Made by a program: the position numbers and the translations under genes. 64,000 bases of DNA, taken from positions 1-64,000 of the forward strand of contig NZ_LZKL01000029.1 of NCBI RefSeq assembly GCF_001668725.1. The letters are read 5' to 3'. Numbering within the stretch: position 1 is the first letter of the stretch; each line of letters begins with the position of its first letter. Source of the stretch: Mycobacterium sp. E787 (GTDB taxonomy: Bacteria > Actinomycetota > Actinomycetes > Mycobacteriales > Mycobacteriaceae). This document shows positions 43,003 through 55,104 of this stretch, piece after piece. The notes under the pieces were generated by a model. It ran no database searches. It worked only from the letters and a program-made list of their open reading frames with translations, and was not told the DNA's origin.

Positions 43003-43203
43003 GTGGCAGAAACACGCAGGACGAAGGCGCTCGCCAACCCGGCCCAACCGCACAGTGCACTTCTGCGCGAACTGGAGCGCTACATCGAGGCGCACAATCC
43101 CGGCGTGACGGATGTCAACGTGGTGAGCGCGACGGACACCGGTCAGGCCGACGCCGGCCACAAGCCGGTGCGCCACTGGTATCAGGTCACGTACGAATCC
43201 TGA
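43003..43203 (+). CDS. Small conserved-looking hypothetical protein
   Basis: The 66-residue protein starts at GTG 43003, 7 nt after GATAAT (42990-42995), which resembles a leaderless start. The sequence looks genuinely coding, with high third-position GC and an amphipathic helix ALLRELERYIEAHNPGV followed by two short strands ending HWYQVTYES. No family is recognised. Confidence 0.6.
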   Translation: MAETRRTKALANPAQPHSALLRELERYIEAHNPGVTDVNVVSATDTGQADAGHKPVRHWYQVTYES

Positions 43204-43350
43204 GATCGCCGCAGGCCCGACGGCCGGGAACCGGAAAAACCACCAACGACACGGTGACCATGGTGTATGGTCCAGCCAGTTCTGGGTTGATCAAGCAGTC
43301 GGTCCCCCGGGTGTTCATTGACACGCTCCGTGCGGGGCGAGGGGGACCCG

Positions 43351-44310
43351 ATGGCTCTCACAACCGGCGACGCACCCAAGACAGCCATCCTGCCGCTGGG
43401 GGCCAGGCTGTCGCGCACGACTATCCGTCTCGCCATCGCGGCACTTCAGCACCGCTATGGGCTGGATGAGCAGGCGGCCTTCGAGGTATTGCGGGACGTC
43501 TCGCAGCGTCGCAACGCGAAGCTGCGCGCCGTCGCCTCCGAGTTGCTGTCGCCCGGAGGCGACGGGCGAACGCGGCCCACGGGCCCGCCCCCGCCGTTGC
43601 CATTCACGATCGGGGGCCGCGCGTGCTCGAACCGCAGCGAGGTGCTCGCGGAGTTGATGCACGCCGCGCTCACCCGCTGCGGCGCCGAGCGGGCGACCGT
43701 TCAGCTGCGCGATCCCCTGCACGGTGGGCTGCAGATCGAAGGCAAGCGGGGTTTCGGTCAGGAGTTCGTCGACGCCTTCAGCTACCTCGACGAACATGGA
43801 ACGCCGTGTGGGCGCGCGTTCGTCGATGCCCGGCAAGTGGTGGTCGCCGACGTGGACAGCTCGCCGTTGTTCAGCGAATCCGCCCGGGAGATATTGCAGG
43901 CGAACGACGTCCGCTCATGCGTGTCCACCCCTATCGTCGACGGCGACGGGAAGGTCCTGGGCATCGTGTCGACCCATCAACGGCGCCGCGATGCCGTCCC
44001 GGACGAGGCCGACCTGCGGCATGTCCGGATGCTGGCCGGCCAGTGCGGTCGCTGGCTGCGGTGGTACGACGAGGCGGTGCTGCCTTTGATAGCGGACGAG
44101 GTCCATCGGGCCGCGGCCGCCAAAGCCAAGCGCGCCAGCGCCCGGCGGACCCCGGACCGGGTCGACCCGTCGGCCACCGTCGCCGCCGCGGCCCGACTGC
44201 TTTCGGACCGCTATGGCGTCGAACCGAGTCACGCCGGCGACGTGCTCGCCTCGCTCGCGGCCCAGCGCGGCATCGCGCTCGAGGAGCTGGCCGCCCAATT
44301 GGTCGGTTAG
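43351..44310 (+). CDS. ANTAR-GAF-ANTAR regulator
   Basis: The 319-residue protein has an N-terminal ANTAR-like helical bundle (about 20-65: IRLAIAALQHRYGLDEQAAF, then VLRDVSQRRNAKLRAVA). A GAF domain follows (about 90-235: GCPI-like STPIVDGDGKVLGIVSTHQR). A second ANTAR-like segment closes it (about 275-319: AAARLLSDRYGVEPSHA, then LASLAAQRGIALEELAAQLV). ANTAR domains bind paired hairpins in RNA and prevent transcription termination; GAF senses small molecules or redox state. The usual order is GAF-ANTAR with one ANTAR. GAGGGGGA precedes the ATG at 43351; an earlier in-frame GTG is possible. Confidence 0.75.
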   Translation: MALTTGDAPKTAILPLGARLSRTTIRLAIAALQHRYGLDEQAAFEVLRDVSQRRNAKLRAVASELLSPGGDGRTRPTGPPPPLPFTIGGRACSNRSEVLAELMHAALTRCGAERATVQLRDPLHGGLQIEGKRGFGQEFVDAFSYLDEHGTPCGRAFVDARQVVVADVDSSPLFSESAREILQANDVRSCVSTPIVDGDGKVLGIVSTHQRRRDAVPDEADLRHVRMLAGQCGRWLRWYDEAVLPLIADEVHRAAAAKAKRASARRTPDRVDPSATVAAAARLLSDRYGVEPSHAGDVLASLAAQRGIALEELAAQLVG

Positions 44311-44972
44311 AGCTTGCCGGCGACGAAGTCGGCGGCCTGGTTGGCCATGCCAGCATCGATGTAGGCGCCGGCGAGGTGCTGCGGCCAGTTCTCTTTCCAG
44401 GTGTTCGGGTCGGCCGGGTTGCAGATGGGATCCGCACCGTGGCACAACTCGATCGTCCGGTCGTTGTAGATCGGGTTGAAGTTGGTGATCGGACCCACCC
44501 ACTGGCTTCCGTTGCCGAACAGCGCGACGGCGGCGATGTGCTGATCGATCCCCGGCGGCAGGGGGCTGTCGAATCCGAACGCGCTGATGGGCGCCGCGAG
44601 CACCACGTCGGTGACCGCCGCGCCGAGCGAGTACCCGCCCAGCACCAGGCGGGTGTTGGGACAGTCGTTGGCCATGCTCTGGATGTGGCGGCTCATGTCG
44701 TTGGCGCCGATGTCGATCTGCGTGTCGGCGGGGTAATTGACGGCGTAGACGCCGATGTTCTTCGACACCTTGGAGCGCAGCGAGCTGATGAACGCGTTGC
44801 CGAGCGCCCCTACACCCGGCGATTCGTATCGGCCGCGGGCGAAGACGACCTGCACCGGGGGACAGCTCGCCGCGGCGGCGCGCGGCATCGTGGACGGCAG
44901 CGTTGTCAGCCCGGCTGCGATCACTACCACCGCCAAGCCGGCATCAACCCATTTGCGGGCGGACACGCGCAC
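44307..44972 (-). CDS. Cutinase family serine esterase (secreted)
   Basis: The 221-residue cutinase-like protein hydrolyses esters or lipids outside the cell. A signal peptide runs to about residue 34 (AGLAVVVIAAGLTTLPSTMP). The nucleophile elbow is LVLGGYSLGAA, with Leu where most cutinases have Gln. The triad Asp lies in CHGADPIC and the His in WPQHLAGAYI. FARGRYESPGVGALG is the oxyanion region. GTG 44972 is chosen because TACCAT lies 6 nt before it on this strand (leaderless pattern). Its stop overlaps the ANTAR gene stop by 3-4 nt. Confidence 0.9.
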   Translation of the reverse strand: MRVSARKWVDAGLAVVVIAAGLTTLPSTMPRAAAASCPPVQVVFARGRYESPGVGALGNAFISSLRSKVSKNIGVYAVNYPADTQIDIGANDMSRHIQSMANDCPNTRLVLGGYSLGAAVTDVVLAAPISAFGFDSPLPPGIDQHIAAVALFGNGSQWVGPITNFNPIYNDRTIELCHGADPICNPADPNTWKENWPQHLAGAYIDAGMANQAADFVAGKL

Positions 44973-45045
44973 AGCACGATGGTAAAGCGATCGCGACCGG
45001 GCCGCTCGCCATTGACCACCCCGAATGGCCGCTGAGGCCGACCGA

Positions 45046-46816
<1,771 letters not shown>

Positions 46817-47530
46817 TTTCCGTCGCAGGCTTTTTGGTGAAATACATGACGACGCTCTTTCCGACGAGCGGATTGAGCAGCGCCTCCGCCAGCTGGGTTA
46901 CCTTGGGTCGCCGCATCAGATCCCACACCAGCAGCTTGTGGTACGCGGCCACCGCGGGATGCTCGGGATTCGACACGCCCACAGCACATTTCAGCCACCA
47001 GAACGGGGAGTGCAGCGCGTGCGCGTGATGGGCGTGCATCAGTTCCATTCCGCCGCCGGCGATCCTGTCGCGCAGCTCGCTCGCCCGGTAGATCCGCACG
47101 TGGCCGCCCTCGTTGGCATGGTATTCGTCGGACAGCAGCCAGCACACCCGCTCGGGAAGCCAGCGCGGGACGCTGACCGCGAGCGTGCCACCGACTTTGA
47201 GCACCCTGACCAGTTCGGCGACGGCGACGCGGTCCTGCGGGATGTGTTCGAGGATTTCGGAGGCGATGACGCAGTCGAACGTCTCGTCGGGGTAGGGCAG
47301 GCTCAGCGCATCGCCGAGGACGACCTTCGCCGACGCCGTCGCGGGCGCCTCTCCGGCCTCGGCCATCGCGCGCAGAATGGTGTCGACGGAACGCAATTCG
47401 GACGCGTCGCGGTCGAAGGCGACCACGTCGGCGCCGCGCCGGTAGGCCTCGAAGGCGTGCCGGCCCGCCCCGCAGCCGACGTCGATCATCGTGGTGCCCG
47501 GCCCGATGCCGAGCCGGTCGAAGTTGACCG

Positions 47531-48760
47531 TCAGCATCGCCCGATCGCCCGCTCGTAGACCCGCACGGTCTGGGCGGCCACCGCCTCCCAGCTGAACACG
47601 CTGACCGCGCGGTCGCGGCCCGCCCTGCCCATGGTGCGGCGCTTTTCCGGCGAGTCGAGCAGCTCGCCCAGCGCGCTGGTCAGCGCGTCGACGTCGGCCG
47701 GCGGCACCAGCTCGGCGCAGGCGCCGTCGGTGCCCAGCACCTCGGGCAGGGCGCCGACCCGGCTGGCCACGATCGGTGTCCCGCTCGCCATGGCTTCCAC
47801 CGCCGGCAGCGAAAACCCTTCGTAGAGAGAGGGAATGCAGGCGACCTCGGCCGAGGCGAACAGGGCGGCGAGCGCCTCGTCGGAGAGTCCGCTGGTGATG
47901 TGGACGATATCCGAGATGCCGAGTTCGGCGATGAGTTTGTGGGTGGGGCCGTTGGGTTCGACCTTGGCCACCAGCCGAAGCTCGAGGTCTCGGCGCGTGC
48001 GAAGCTTGGCCACCGCGTGCAGCAGCGTGCGGACGCCCTTGAGCGGGGTGTCGGCGCTGGCGATCGCGATGACCCGGCCGGGTTGGCGGGGCTGCGAACC
48101 CGGTTGGAAAAGTTCGGTGTTCACCCCCAACGGCACCACGTGGAGTTGCTCGGGGGAGACGCCGAAGTCCGCGACGATGTCGGCGGCCGACGACGACGAG
48201 ACCGTCAACAGGTCCGGGATCCGGCGCGCCACCTGCTCCTGCATCTTGGAAAACCCATACCAGCGGTGCACCAAGGGTTTACGCCACCACCGCGCGGCCG
48301 CCACGTCGAGCACCCGGTCCCGGGTGATGGGATGGTGCACGGTGGCCACCACCGGAAGGCCCGCGTCGGCGATCGCCAGCAGACCGGTTCCCAGGCTCTG
48401 GTTGTCGTGCACCAGGTCGAAATCGCTTGCCCGTTCGGCCAGCAGCCGGGCGACGCGCATGGTGAAGGTGCGCGGTTCGGGGAAGCCCGCTGTCCACACC
48501 GTCAGGAGTTCCAGCAGGTCGATCGAGTCGCGGATCTCGCTGGGGCGCGGCACCCGGAACGGGTCGGGCTCGCGGTAGAGATCCAGGCTGGGCACCTTGG
48601 TCAACCGCACCCGCGGATCGAGCAGCTCCGGATAGGGCTGGCCGGAGAAGACCTCGACGTCGTGGCCGAGCTCGACCAGGCCACGGCTGAGATGGCGCAC
48701 GTAGACGCCCTGTCCGCCGCAATGGTCCTTACTGCGATAGGACAGCAGGGCAATTCGCAT
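47531..48760 (-). CDS. GT4 family glycosyltransferase
   Basis: The 409-residue GT-B enzyme of family 4 transfers a sugar from a nucleotide donor. The N-terminal glycine-rich acceptor loop is KDHCGGQGVYVRHLSRGLVE and the donor-binding E-x7-E motif is ESLYEGFSLPAVEAMASG-like (PSLYEGFSLPAVEAMASG, about 315-332). VVPLGVNTELF marks the inter-domain region. The ATG at 48760 is used; a TTG at 48766 would add two residues. It is first of the trio with a methyltransferase and a toroid protein, suggesting a methylated sugar surface product. Confidence 0.9.
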   Translation of the reverse strand: MRIALLSYRSKDHCGGQGVYVRHLSRGLVELGHDVEVFSGQPYPELLDPRVRLTKVPSLDLYREPDPFRVPRPSEIRDSIDLLELLTVWTAGFPEPRTFTMRVARLLAERASDFDLVHDNQSLGTGLLAIADAGLPVVATVHHPITRDRVLDVAAARWWRKPLVHRWYGFSKMQEQVARRIPDLLTVSSSSAADIVADFGVSPEQLHVVPLGVNTELFQPGSQPRQPGRVIAIASADTPLKGVRTLLHAVAKLRTRRDLELRLVAKVEPNGPTHKLIAELGISDIVHITSGLSDEALAALFASAEVACIPSLYEGFSLPAVEAMASGTPIVASRVGALPEVLGTDGACAELVPPADVDALTSALGELLDSPEKRRTMGRAGRDRAVSVFSWEAVAAQTVRVYERAIGRC

Positions 48761-48915
48761 ACTCAACTCTTATCCGCCGACGAAAGAACGCGGGCGACCG
48801 CCCCCCAATCCATCGCTCTCAACGGACTCCCGAACCCCGCGACAGCAAACTGGACATGTGTCCAGACTATAGTTCGCCGACCTAAATGACGCAACGAGCC
48901 CGGACGGCCCCACAA

Positions 48916-50550
48916 CTAGCCCTGATGTGGGGCGACGGCGGACGCATCGCTGTCCCGATGGGCAGCTCTTCGACGGCCCCGCTCCACGGACCGCAGCAGG
49001 TTGTCGATGTCGGCGGCGAGGTCGTCGCCGGTGATCGCGACAGCGTGTCGAGTCGCCAGGCCCTTGATCGGTTCGGGCAACAGCGCCGCGGCCGGGACGT
49101 CGGCGCCGTCGAGGAGCACCGGGATCACCACGGCTTCCCGGCGTTGCAGGCCCGCCTCGACCTCCCGGCGCACCCAGTCGTTCGGATCGTCGACGCGCCG
49201 GGCGCCGGCGCCGGGCTCGAGCCAGTGCGGTCCGATCAGCACGAGCATGACGCTGCAGCCCCTGATCGCACTGGCGATCTGGTCGGGGAAGGTTTCGCCG
49301 TATTCGATCGACGACGTGTCCATGAACACGCTGGTGTCTCCATAGCGTCGCGCGAGCTCTCGCCGGATGTCCCGCGCCTGCCAGGTGTTCTGGCCGCGCC
49401 GGTAGCTGATGAAGAAGGCGGGGGGGTTCTGCGGCGGCAGGAGGTCCCCGAGCGCCAGTTCGAGTGCCTTCCGCTGCCGCCGCTCCATATATGCGTCGGC
49501 GGCGACCATGCCCGCCGTGGCGGCCAGCAGACCGACGATGGGGTAGACGACCGTGACGATCCAGCCCGCGTTGAACGCGAGCTGCGCCCCGAACACGAAG
49601 GCGACCAGCAGGACAACCGATCCCGCCAGCGTGTACAGGCTCGGTTTGCGAGCGCCGAGCGCCGCGGGGATCAGGATGAGGGCGAGGACGAGCGCGACGT
49701 CCGCCGGCGTCCCCGCCGACTTGAGCGGGAAGCCGGCGAGGACGGTCCACAGCGCGTTGGCGTGGACCTCGACCCCCGGCATCGGAATCGGAGAGACCGA
49801 AGTGACGAACACATCCTCGCCGACCGGAAGGGTGACACCGATCAGCACCGCCTTGCCGGTGAACGCGGTCCGCGGGATCGTGCCTGCCAAGACGTCGGAG
49901 AACGAGTAGTGCGGGAACGTGCCCGGGGGCCCGCGAAAGTCGATCCAGGCCTCGCCGCCGGGGAAGTCGCCCGGGTTCACCGCCTGTCGGCGATACATCT
50001 CGGCGGTGCGCACGGCGAACGTTTGCAGCCGCTCCTGCGCGTACCCCATCCGGCGCAGCACACCGCCGGGGTCCTTGTCGATCGCCACGCTCGCGGCCAC
50101 CGCTCCCGGCGCGTCGGCCACATCTGCCGGCACCTTGATCGGCCCCTGGGACCCCACGAGGGTGCCCAGGACGACGGGTCCGTCGCGGGAGATGGCGTCC
50201 AGCAGGGTCTTATCGTCCGAGGGATCGGACCGCCCGAAGAACTGCGTGTCGATGCCGATGACGCGTGGCGACGCCGCGCGCACACGATCGAGCACCTCGG
50301 CATAAGCCGAACGTGGCAGCGGTGGCCGGGTGCCCATCGCCTGCAGCGTGGTCTGATCGATGCCCACGATCACGATGTCGTTACCGGGCGATCTTGTTCC
50401 CCGCCATGCGAATCGCTCGTCGACGCTCTGCCGCTCGACATTGTCCAAAACCCCCGCCGCATAGAGAACCAGCACCAGGACCGCGTCGACGGTCGCGACC
50501 GCTCCGACGAGCATGCCGCGGCGGGTGGGGCGGAACCTGGACTGCTTCAC
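48916..50550 (-). CDS. CHASE2-transmembrane-TIR domain protein
   Basis: The 544-residue protein has TM1 (13-34) and an extracytoplasmic CHASE2 sensor domain (about 36-278: NDIVIVGIDQTTLQAMG, SPRVIGIDTQFFGRSD, KAVLIGVT). Three TM helices follow (284-304, 307-325, 328-350), then a cytosolic TIR domain (about 377-523: PAFFISYRRGQNTW, SVFMDTSSIEYGETFPDQIA, MLVLIGPHWL). E463 in WVRREVEAGL is spaced from W459 as in the WxxxE of catalytic TIR domains, so NAD+ hydrolysis or nucleotide signalling is plausible. Four TMs place both ends in the cytosol. It starts 4 nt after an upstream lipoprotein gene, its likely extracytoplasmic partner. Confidence 0.88.
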   Translation of the reverse strand: MKQSRFRPTRRGMLVGAVATVDAVLVLVLYAAGVLDNVERQSVDERFAWRGTRSPGNDIVIVGIDQTTLQAMGTRPPLPRSAYAEVLDRVRAASPRVIGIDTQFFGRSDPSDDKTLLDAISRDGPVVLGTLVGSQGPIKVPADVADAPGAVAASVAIDKDPGGVLRRMGYAQERLQTFAVRTAEMYRRQAVNPGDFPGGEAWIDFRGPPGTFPHYSFSDVLAGTIPRTAFTGKAVLIGVTLPVGEDVFVTSVSPIPMPGVEVHANALWTVLAGFPLKSAGTPADVALVLALILIPAALGARKPSLYTLAGSVVLLVAFVFGAQLAFNAGWIVTVVYPIVGLLAATAGMVAADAYMERRQRKALELALGDLLPPQNPPAFFISYRRGQNTWQARDIRRELARRYGDTSVFMDTSSIEYGETFPDQIASAIRGCSVMLVLIGPHWLEPGAGARRVDDPNDWVRREVEAGLQRREAVVIPVLLDGADVPAAALLPEPIKGLATRHAVAITGDDLAADIDNLLRSVERGRRRAAHRDSDASAVAPHQG

Positions 50551-50554
50551 GTCG

Positions 50555-51151
50555 TCACGCGGCGACCACCGTCAGACCCCTGACGTCGACCGGCGTGATT
50601 CCGCCGACCCACGGCCCACCCGCAGCGGAGGGATCCCAGTGGGCGGTCCCCGGCGATTGGCCGCTGTCGGCGGTCACTTCGAGTGTGGTCGGGCCATGGG
50701 AGCGGAGATAGGCGACCGACGGTGCCGGCAGCAATACACCGAGCGTCGACGTCGCGCCCGCGTTCACCAGAAGGTCCGATCGGCCGCGACTGCCGTCGTT
50801 GATCGAGTTCAGGTCAACGATAAGCGCACCCCTGCACTGCACCGGCAGATTGCATGTCAAGGTCACGGGTACGTGGCCATCCGCGTCGAGGGTGACGGTT
50901 CCGCGGGCCACAATCGTGACTGCCGGCCGACTGGTGCCCCCGGTGCCACCGATTCCGCCGGCGCTCTGGCAATACGTTCCGCACGCGAGGCGAACCTCCG
51001 CGCCGGCACTCGCCGGCTGAGCCGGGCTCGAGGAAGCGGGCCCCTGGCCCGCACTGTTAACACCACACGACGCCAGACATCCGGCGGTCACCAGACCAAC
51101 CGACGCCGCCGTGATCCATCCAATGGCCGGCCGGCGCGAACTCAGGGCCAT
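50555..51151 (-). CDS. Putative lipoprotein paired with the CHASE2-TIR protein
   Basis: The 198-residue protein has a lipoprotein signal: basic start, hydrophobic GWITAASVGLVTAG and lipobox LASC with C29 as the lipidated residue. A Ser/Pro/Ala-rich linker (33-47) precedes a small beta-rich domain with two Cys pairs (LACGTYC; LTCNLPVQC) and an IVDLNSINDGSRGRSDLLVN segment. No family is recognised. GGAGGGT precedes the ATG. Only 4 nt separate its stop from the CHASE2-TIR start, so the products likely act together at the outer face of the membrane. Confidence 0.78.
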   Translation of the reverse strand: MALSSRRPAIGWITAASVGLVTAGCLASCGVNSAGQGPASSSPAQPASAGAEVRLACGTYCQSAGGIGGTGGTSRPAVTIVARGTVTLDADGHVPVTLTCNLPVQCRGALIVDLNSINDGSRGRSDLLVNAGATSTLGVLLPAPSVAYLRSHGPTTLEVTADSGQSPGTAHWDPSAAGGPWVGGITPVDVRGLTVVAA

Positions 51152-51387
51152 GAATCACCCTCCACTGGGGGAGCTACCCAACGCGATCGTACCGAGTAAA
51201 CCCACAGGTGAGTGTGTCCGATTCTCGGTCAGCTCCGGCCTAGGCGAGCCGGCTGGTTGCACCCTTCGCCTCGCCCTCGCGTGCCGCCAGATCTTGGTGT
51301 GGGGGCGCGGGCACCGCGGCGACCGGGACCACTTCGACGCCGAAAGCCGCGCAATTCATCCAGGCCGAGCACCGAATCTGACTTTGT

Positions 51388-51393
51388 TACCAT
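51388..51393 (+). promoter_or_regulatory. -10 box TACCAT for leaderless start
   Basis: TACCAT ends 6 nt before the GTG at 51400 and no ribosome site intervenes. Confidence 0.4.
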
Positions 51394-51399
51394 CGCGCC

Positions 51400-52161
51400 G
51401 TGCGATCGGTCTCACGGCGCGACGTCCTCAAATTCGCCGCACCGGTTCTCCTGGGCCTGGGCGCGGCGGCCGCGCCGGACGACGTGGCGCGGGCCGCCGA
51501 CGTGCGGCTGATCGATTTCGCCGAGAAAAGGATCGCGCCGGACGAGATCAAGGCGGCGGGCTACGGCGGCGTGGTCAACTACGTGTCCGAGTCGCGGCCC
51601 GGCGCGAACTTCGAGGCCAAGCCCATCACCCGCCAGTACGCGGACGCGCTGCGGGCGGCGGGCCTTCAGATCGTCAGCAACTTCCAGTACGGCAAACCGG
51701 GCTGGCCCGACCCGTCGGATTTCACCCGCGGGTACGACGGCGGCGTGGCCGATGCGCACACCGCCCTGCAATTGCACAACGCGGCAGGGGGGACGGCCTC
51801 GGCCCCGATCTTCTTCAGCGTCGACGACAACATCGACGAGAACACGTGGAACGGCCCTGCGGTGCAGTGGTTTCGGGGCATCAACTCGGTGCTGGGCGTG
51901 GGCCGCACCGGCGTCTATGGGCATGCCCGCGCCTGCGGGTGGGCGATCCGCGACGGTGTGATAGGGAACTCCAGCACGCCGGGGCACCGGTGGGCGTGGC
52001 AAACCAGGTCGTGGTCGAACGGGGAGCGCGAACCGGCGGCGGTGCTCTATCAGGCCGTGGTCAACAGCCCGTCCAACCCGAGTCCGCTGCTGGGCGGGAT
52101 CAACGTGGACATCGACGACGTGCTCGCGCCCGACTACGGCCAGTGGGACTTCCCGCGCTGA
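51400..52161 (+). CDS. Tat-exported DUF1906 (glycoside-hydrolase-like) protein, Rv2525c-like
   Basis: The 253-residue protein opens with the twin-arginine signal SRRDVLKFAAPVLLGLGAAA. It continues with a DUF1906 TIM-barrel domain: LIDFAEKRIAPDEIKAAGYG, IVSNFQYGKPGWPD, APIFFSVDDNID and VYGHARACGWAIR. The acidic pairs in FSVDDN and the C-terminal INVDIDDVL fit a glycosidase-like site. The M. tuberculosis relative Rv2525c is a Tat substrate linked to the cell wall. A role in envelope polysaccharide metabolism is inferred. It ends before a strong hairpin shared with katG. Confidence 0.88.
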   Translation: MRSVSRRDVLKFAAPVLLGLGAAAAPDDVARAADVRLIDFAEKRIAPDEIKAAGYGGVVNYVSESRPGANFEAKPITRQYADALRAAGLQIVSNFQYGKPGWPDPSDFTRGYDGGVADAHTALQLHNAAGGTASAPIFFSVDDNIDENTWNGPAVQWFRGINSVLGVGRTGVYGHARACGWAIRDGVIGNSSTPGHRWAWQTRSWSNGEREPAAVLYQAVVNSPSNPSPLLGGINVDIDDVLAPDYGQWDFPR

Positions 52162-52241
52162 ACCCAGACATAAGCGTCTGCGACCGCCGGCGGCGCGTCG
52201 TGTGCGTCGTTTACGTGTCGCGGGAACGACCTCTTGACGCA

Positions 52242-52276
52242 CGACGCCCCGCGAACCAGCGGCCCGCGGGGCGTCG
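52242..52276. terminator. Hairpin between DUF1906 gene and katG
   Basis: CGACGCCCCGC (52242-52252) pairs exactly with GCGGGGCGTCG (52266-52276). It sits between convergent gene ends and just after the katG stop on the minus strand, so it probably serves both directions. Confidence 0.7.
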
Positions 52277-52290
52277 CGTCTATCCGGGCG

Positions 52291-54522
<2,232 letters not shown>

Positions 54523-54525
<3 letters not shown>

Positions 54526-54963
54526 AGAATCTGCTGTCGAGCAAGCGGGGCACATGCCCCAGTAGATGACTTCGGCCTCGTCGAGGACGAAACCCTCCAA
54601 AGCGTGGTTGTCGTCCGAGGGTGTCAGGCACGGCGCCTCACCGACCGCACAGTCCACGTCGGCGATGACCCCGCAGGAGCGGCACACGACGTGGTGGTGG
54701 TTGTCGCCGACTCGCGCCTCGTAGCGGGCGACCATCCCCAGCGGCTGGATCCGGCGAACCAGGCCCGCGGCCGTCAGGGCGCTGAGCACGTCGTAGACCG
54801 CCTGGCGCGACACGTCGGGCAGATCGTCGCGCACCGCGGTGAAGATCGTGTCGGTGTCGGCATGCGGGTTGGCGTGCACGACCTCGAGCACGGCGAGCCT
54901 CGGCCGGGTCACCCGCAGGTCGGCCATCCGCAGCCGGTCCGCGTTACTCGCCGATGAGGACAC
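54523..54963 (-). CDS. furA: Ferric uptake regulator homologue FurA
   Basis: The 146-residue Fur-family repressor has a winged helix (LRVTRPRLAVLEVVHANPHA, VSRQAVYDVLSALTAAGLV) and the metal-binding dimerisation domain with NHHHVVCRSCG, and a second CxxC (CPAC) near the end. In mycobacteria FurA represses its own promoter and hence katG, with de-repression on oxidation. The GTG at 54963 is preferred over ATG 54972 because it aligns with the FurA start (MSS) and keeps the -10 region outside the coding sequence. Confidence 0.93.
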
Positions 54964-54998
54964 GTGGTCCATATCACTCTCTAATTTTGAATCAGTCA
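54964..54998 (-). promoter_or_regulatory. furA-katG promoter and AT-rich FurA operator
   Basis: On the minus strand, TTGACT (54997-54992) is a -35 box, followed by the AT-rich GATTCAAAATTAGAGAG spacer of 17 nt and a -10-like ATATGG (54974-54969), 5 nt before the GTG. FurA is known to bind an AT-rich site over this promoter in mycobacteria. The layout here matches, with transcription starting at or near the start codon. Confidence 0.6.
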
Positions 54999-55104
54999 AG
55001 ACTTTACAAAAGGAGTGTCGCCGAATAGCCGGTGAACGTTGGCCGCCAACACGCCCAGCGGTGGGCGACGGGCGTTGTGCCCGAGCGCAATTCGACAGCC
55101 GGGT

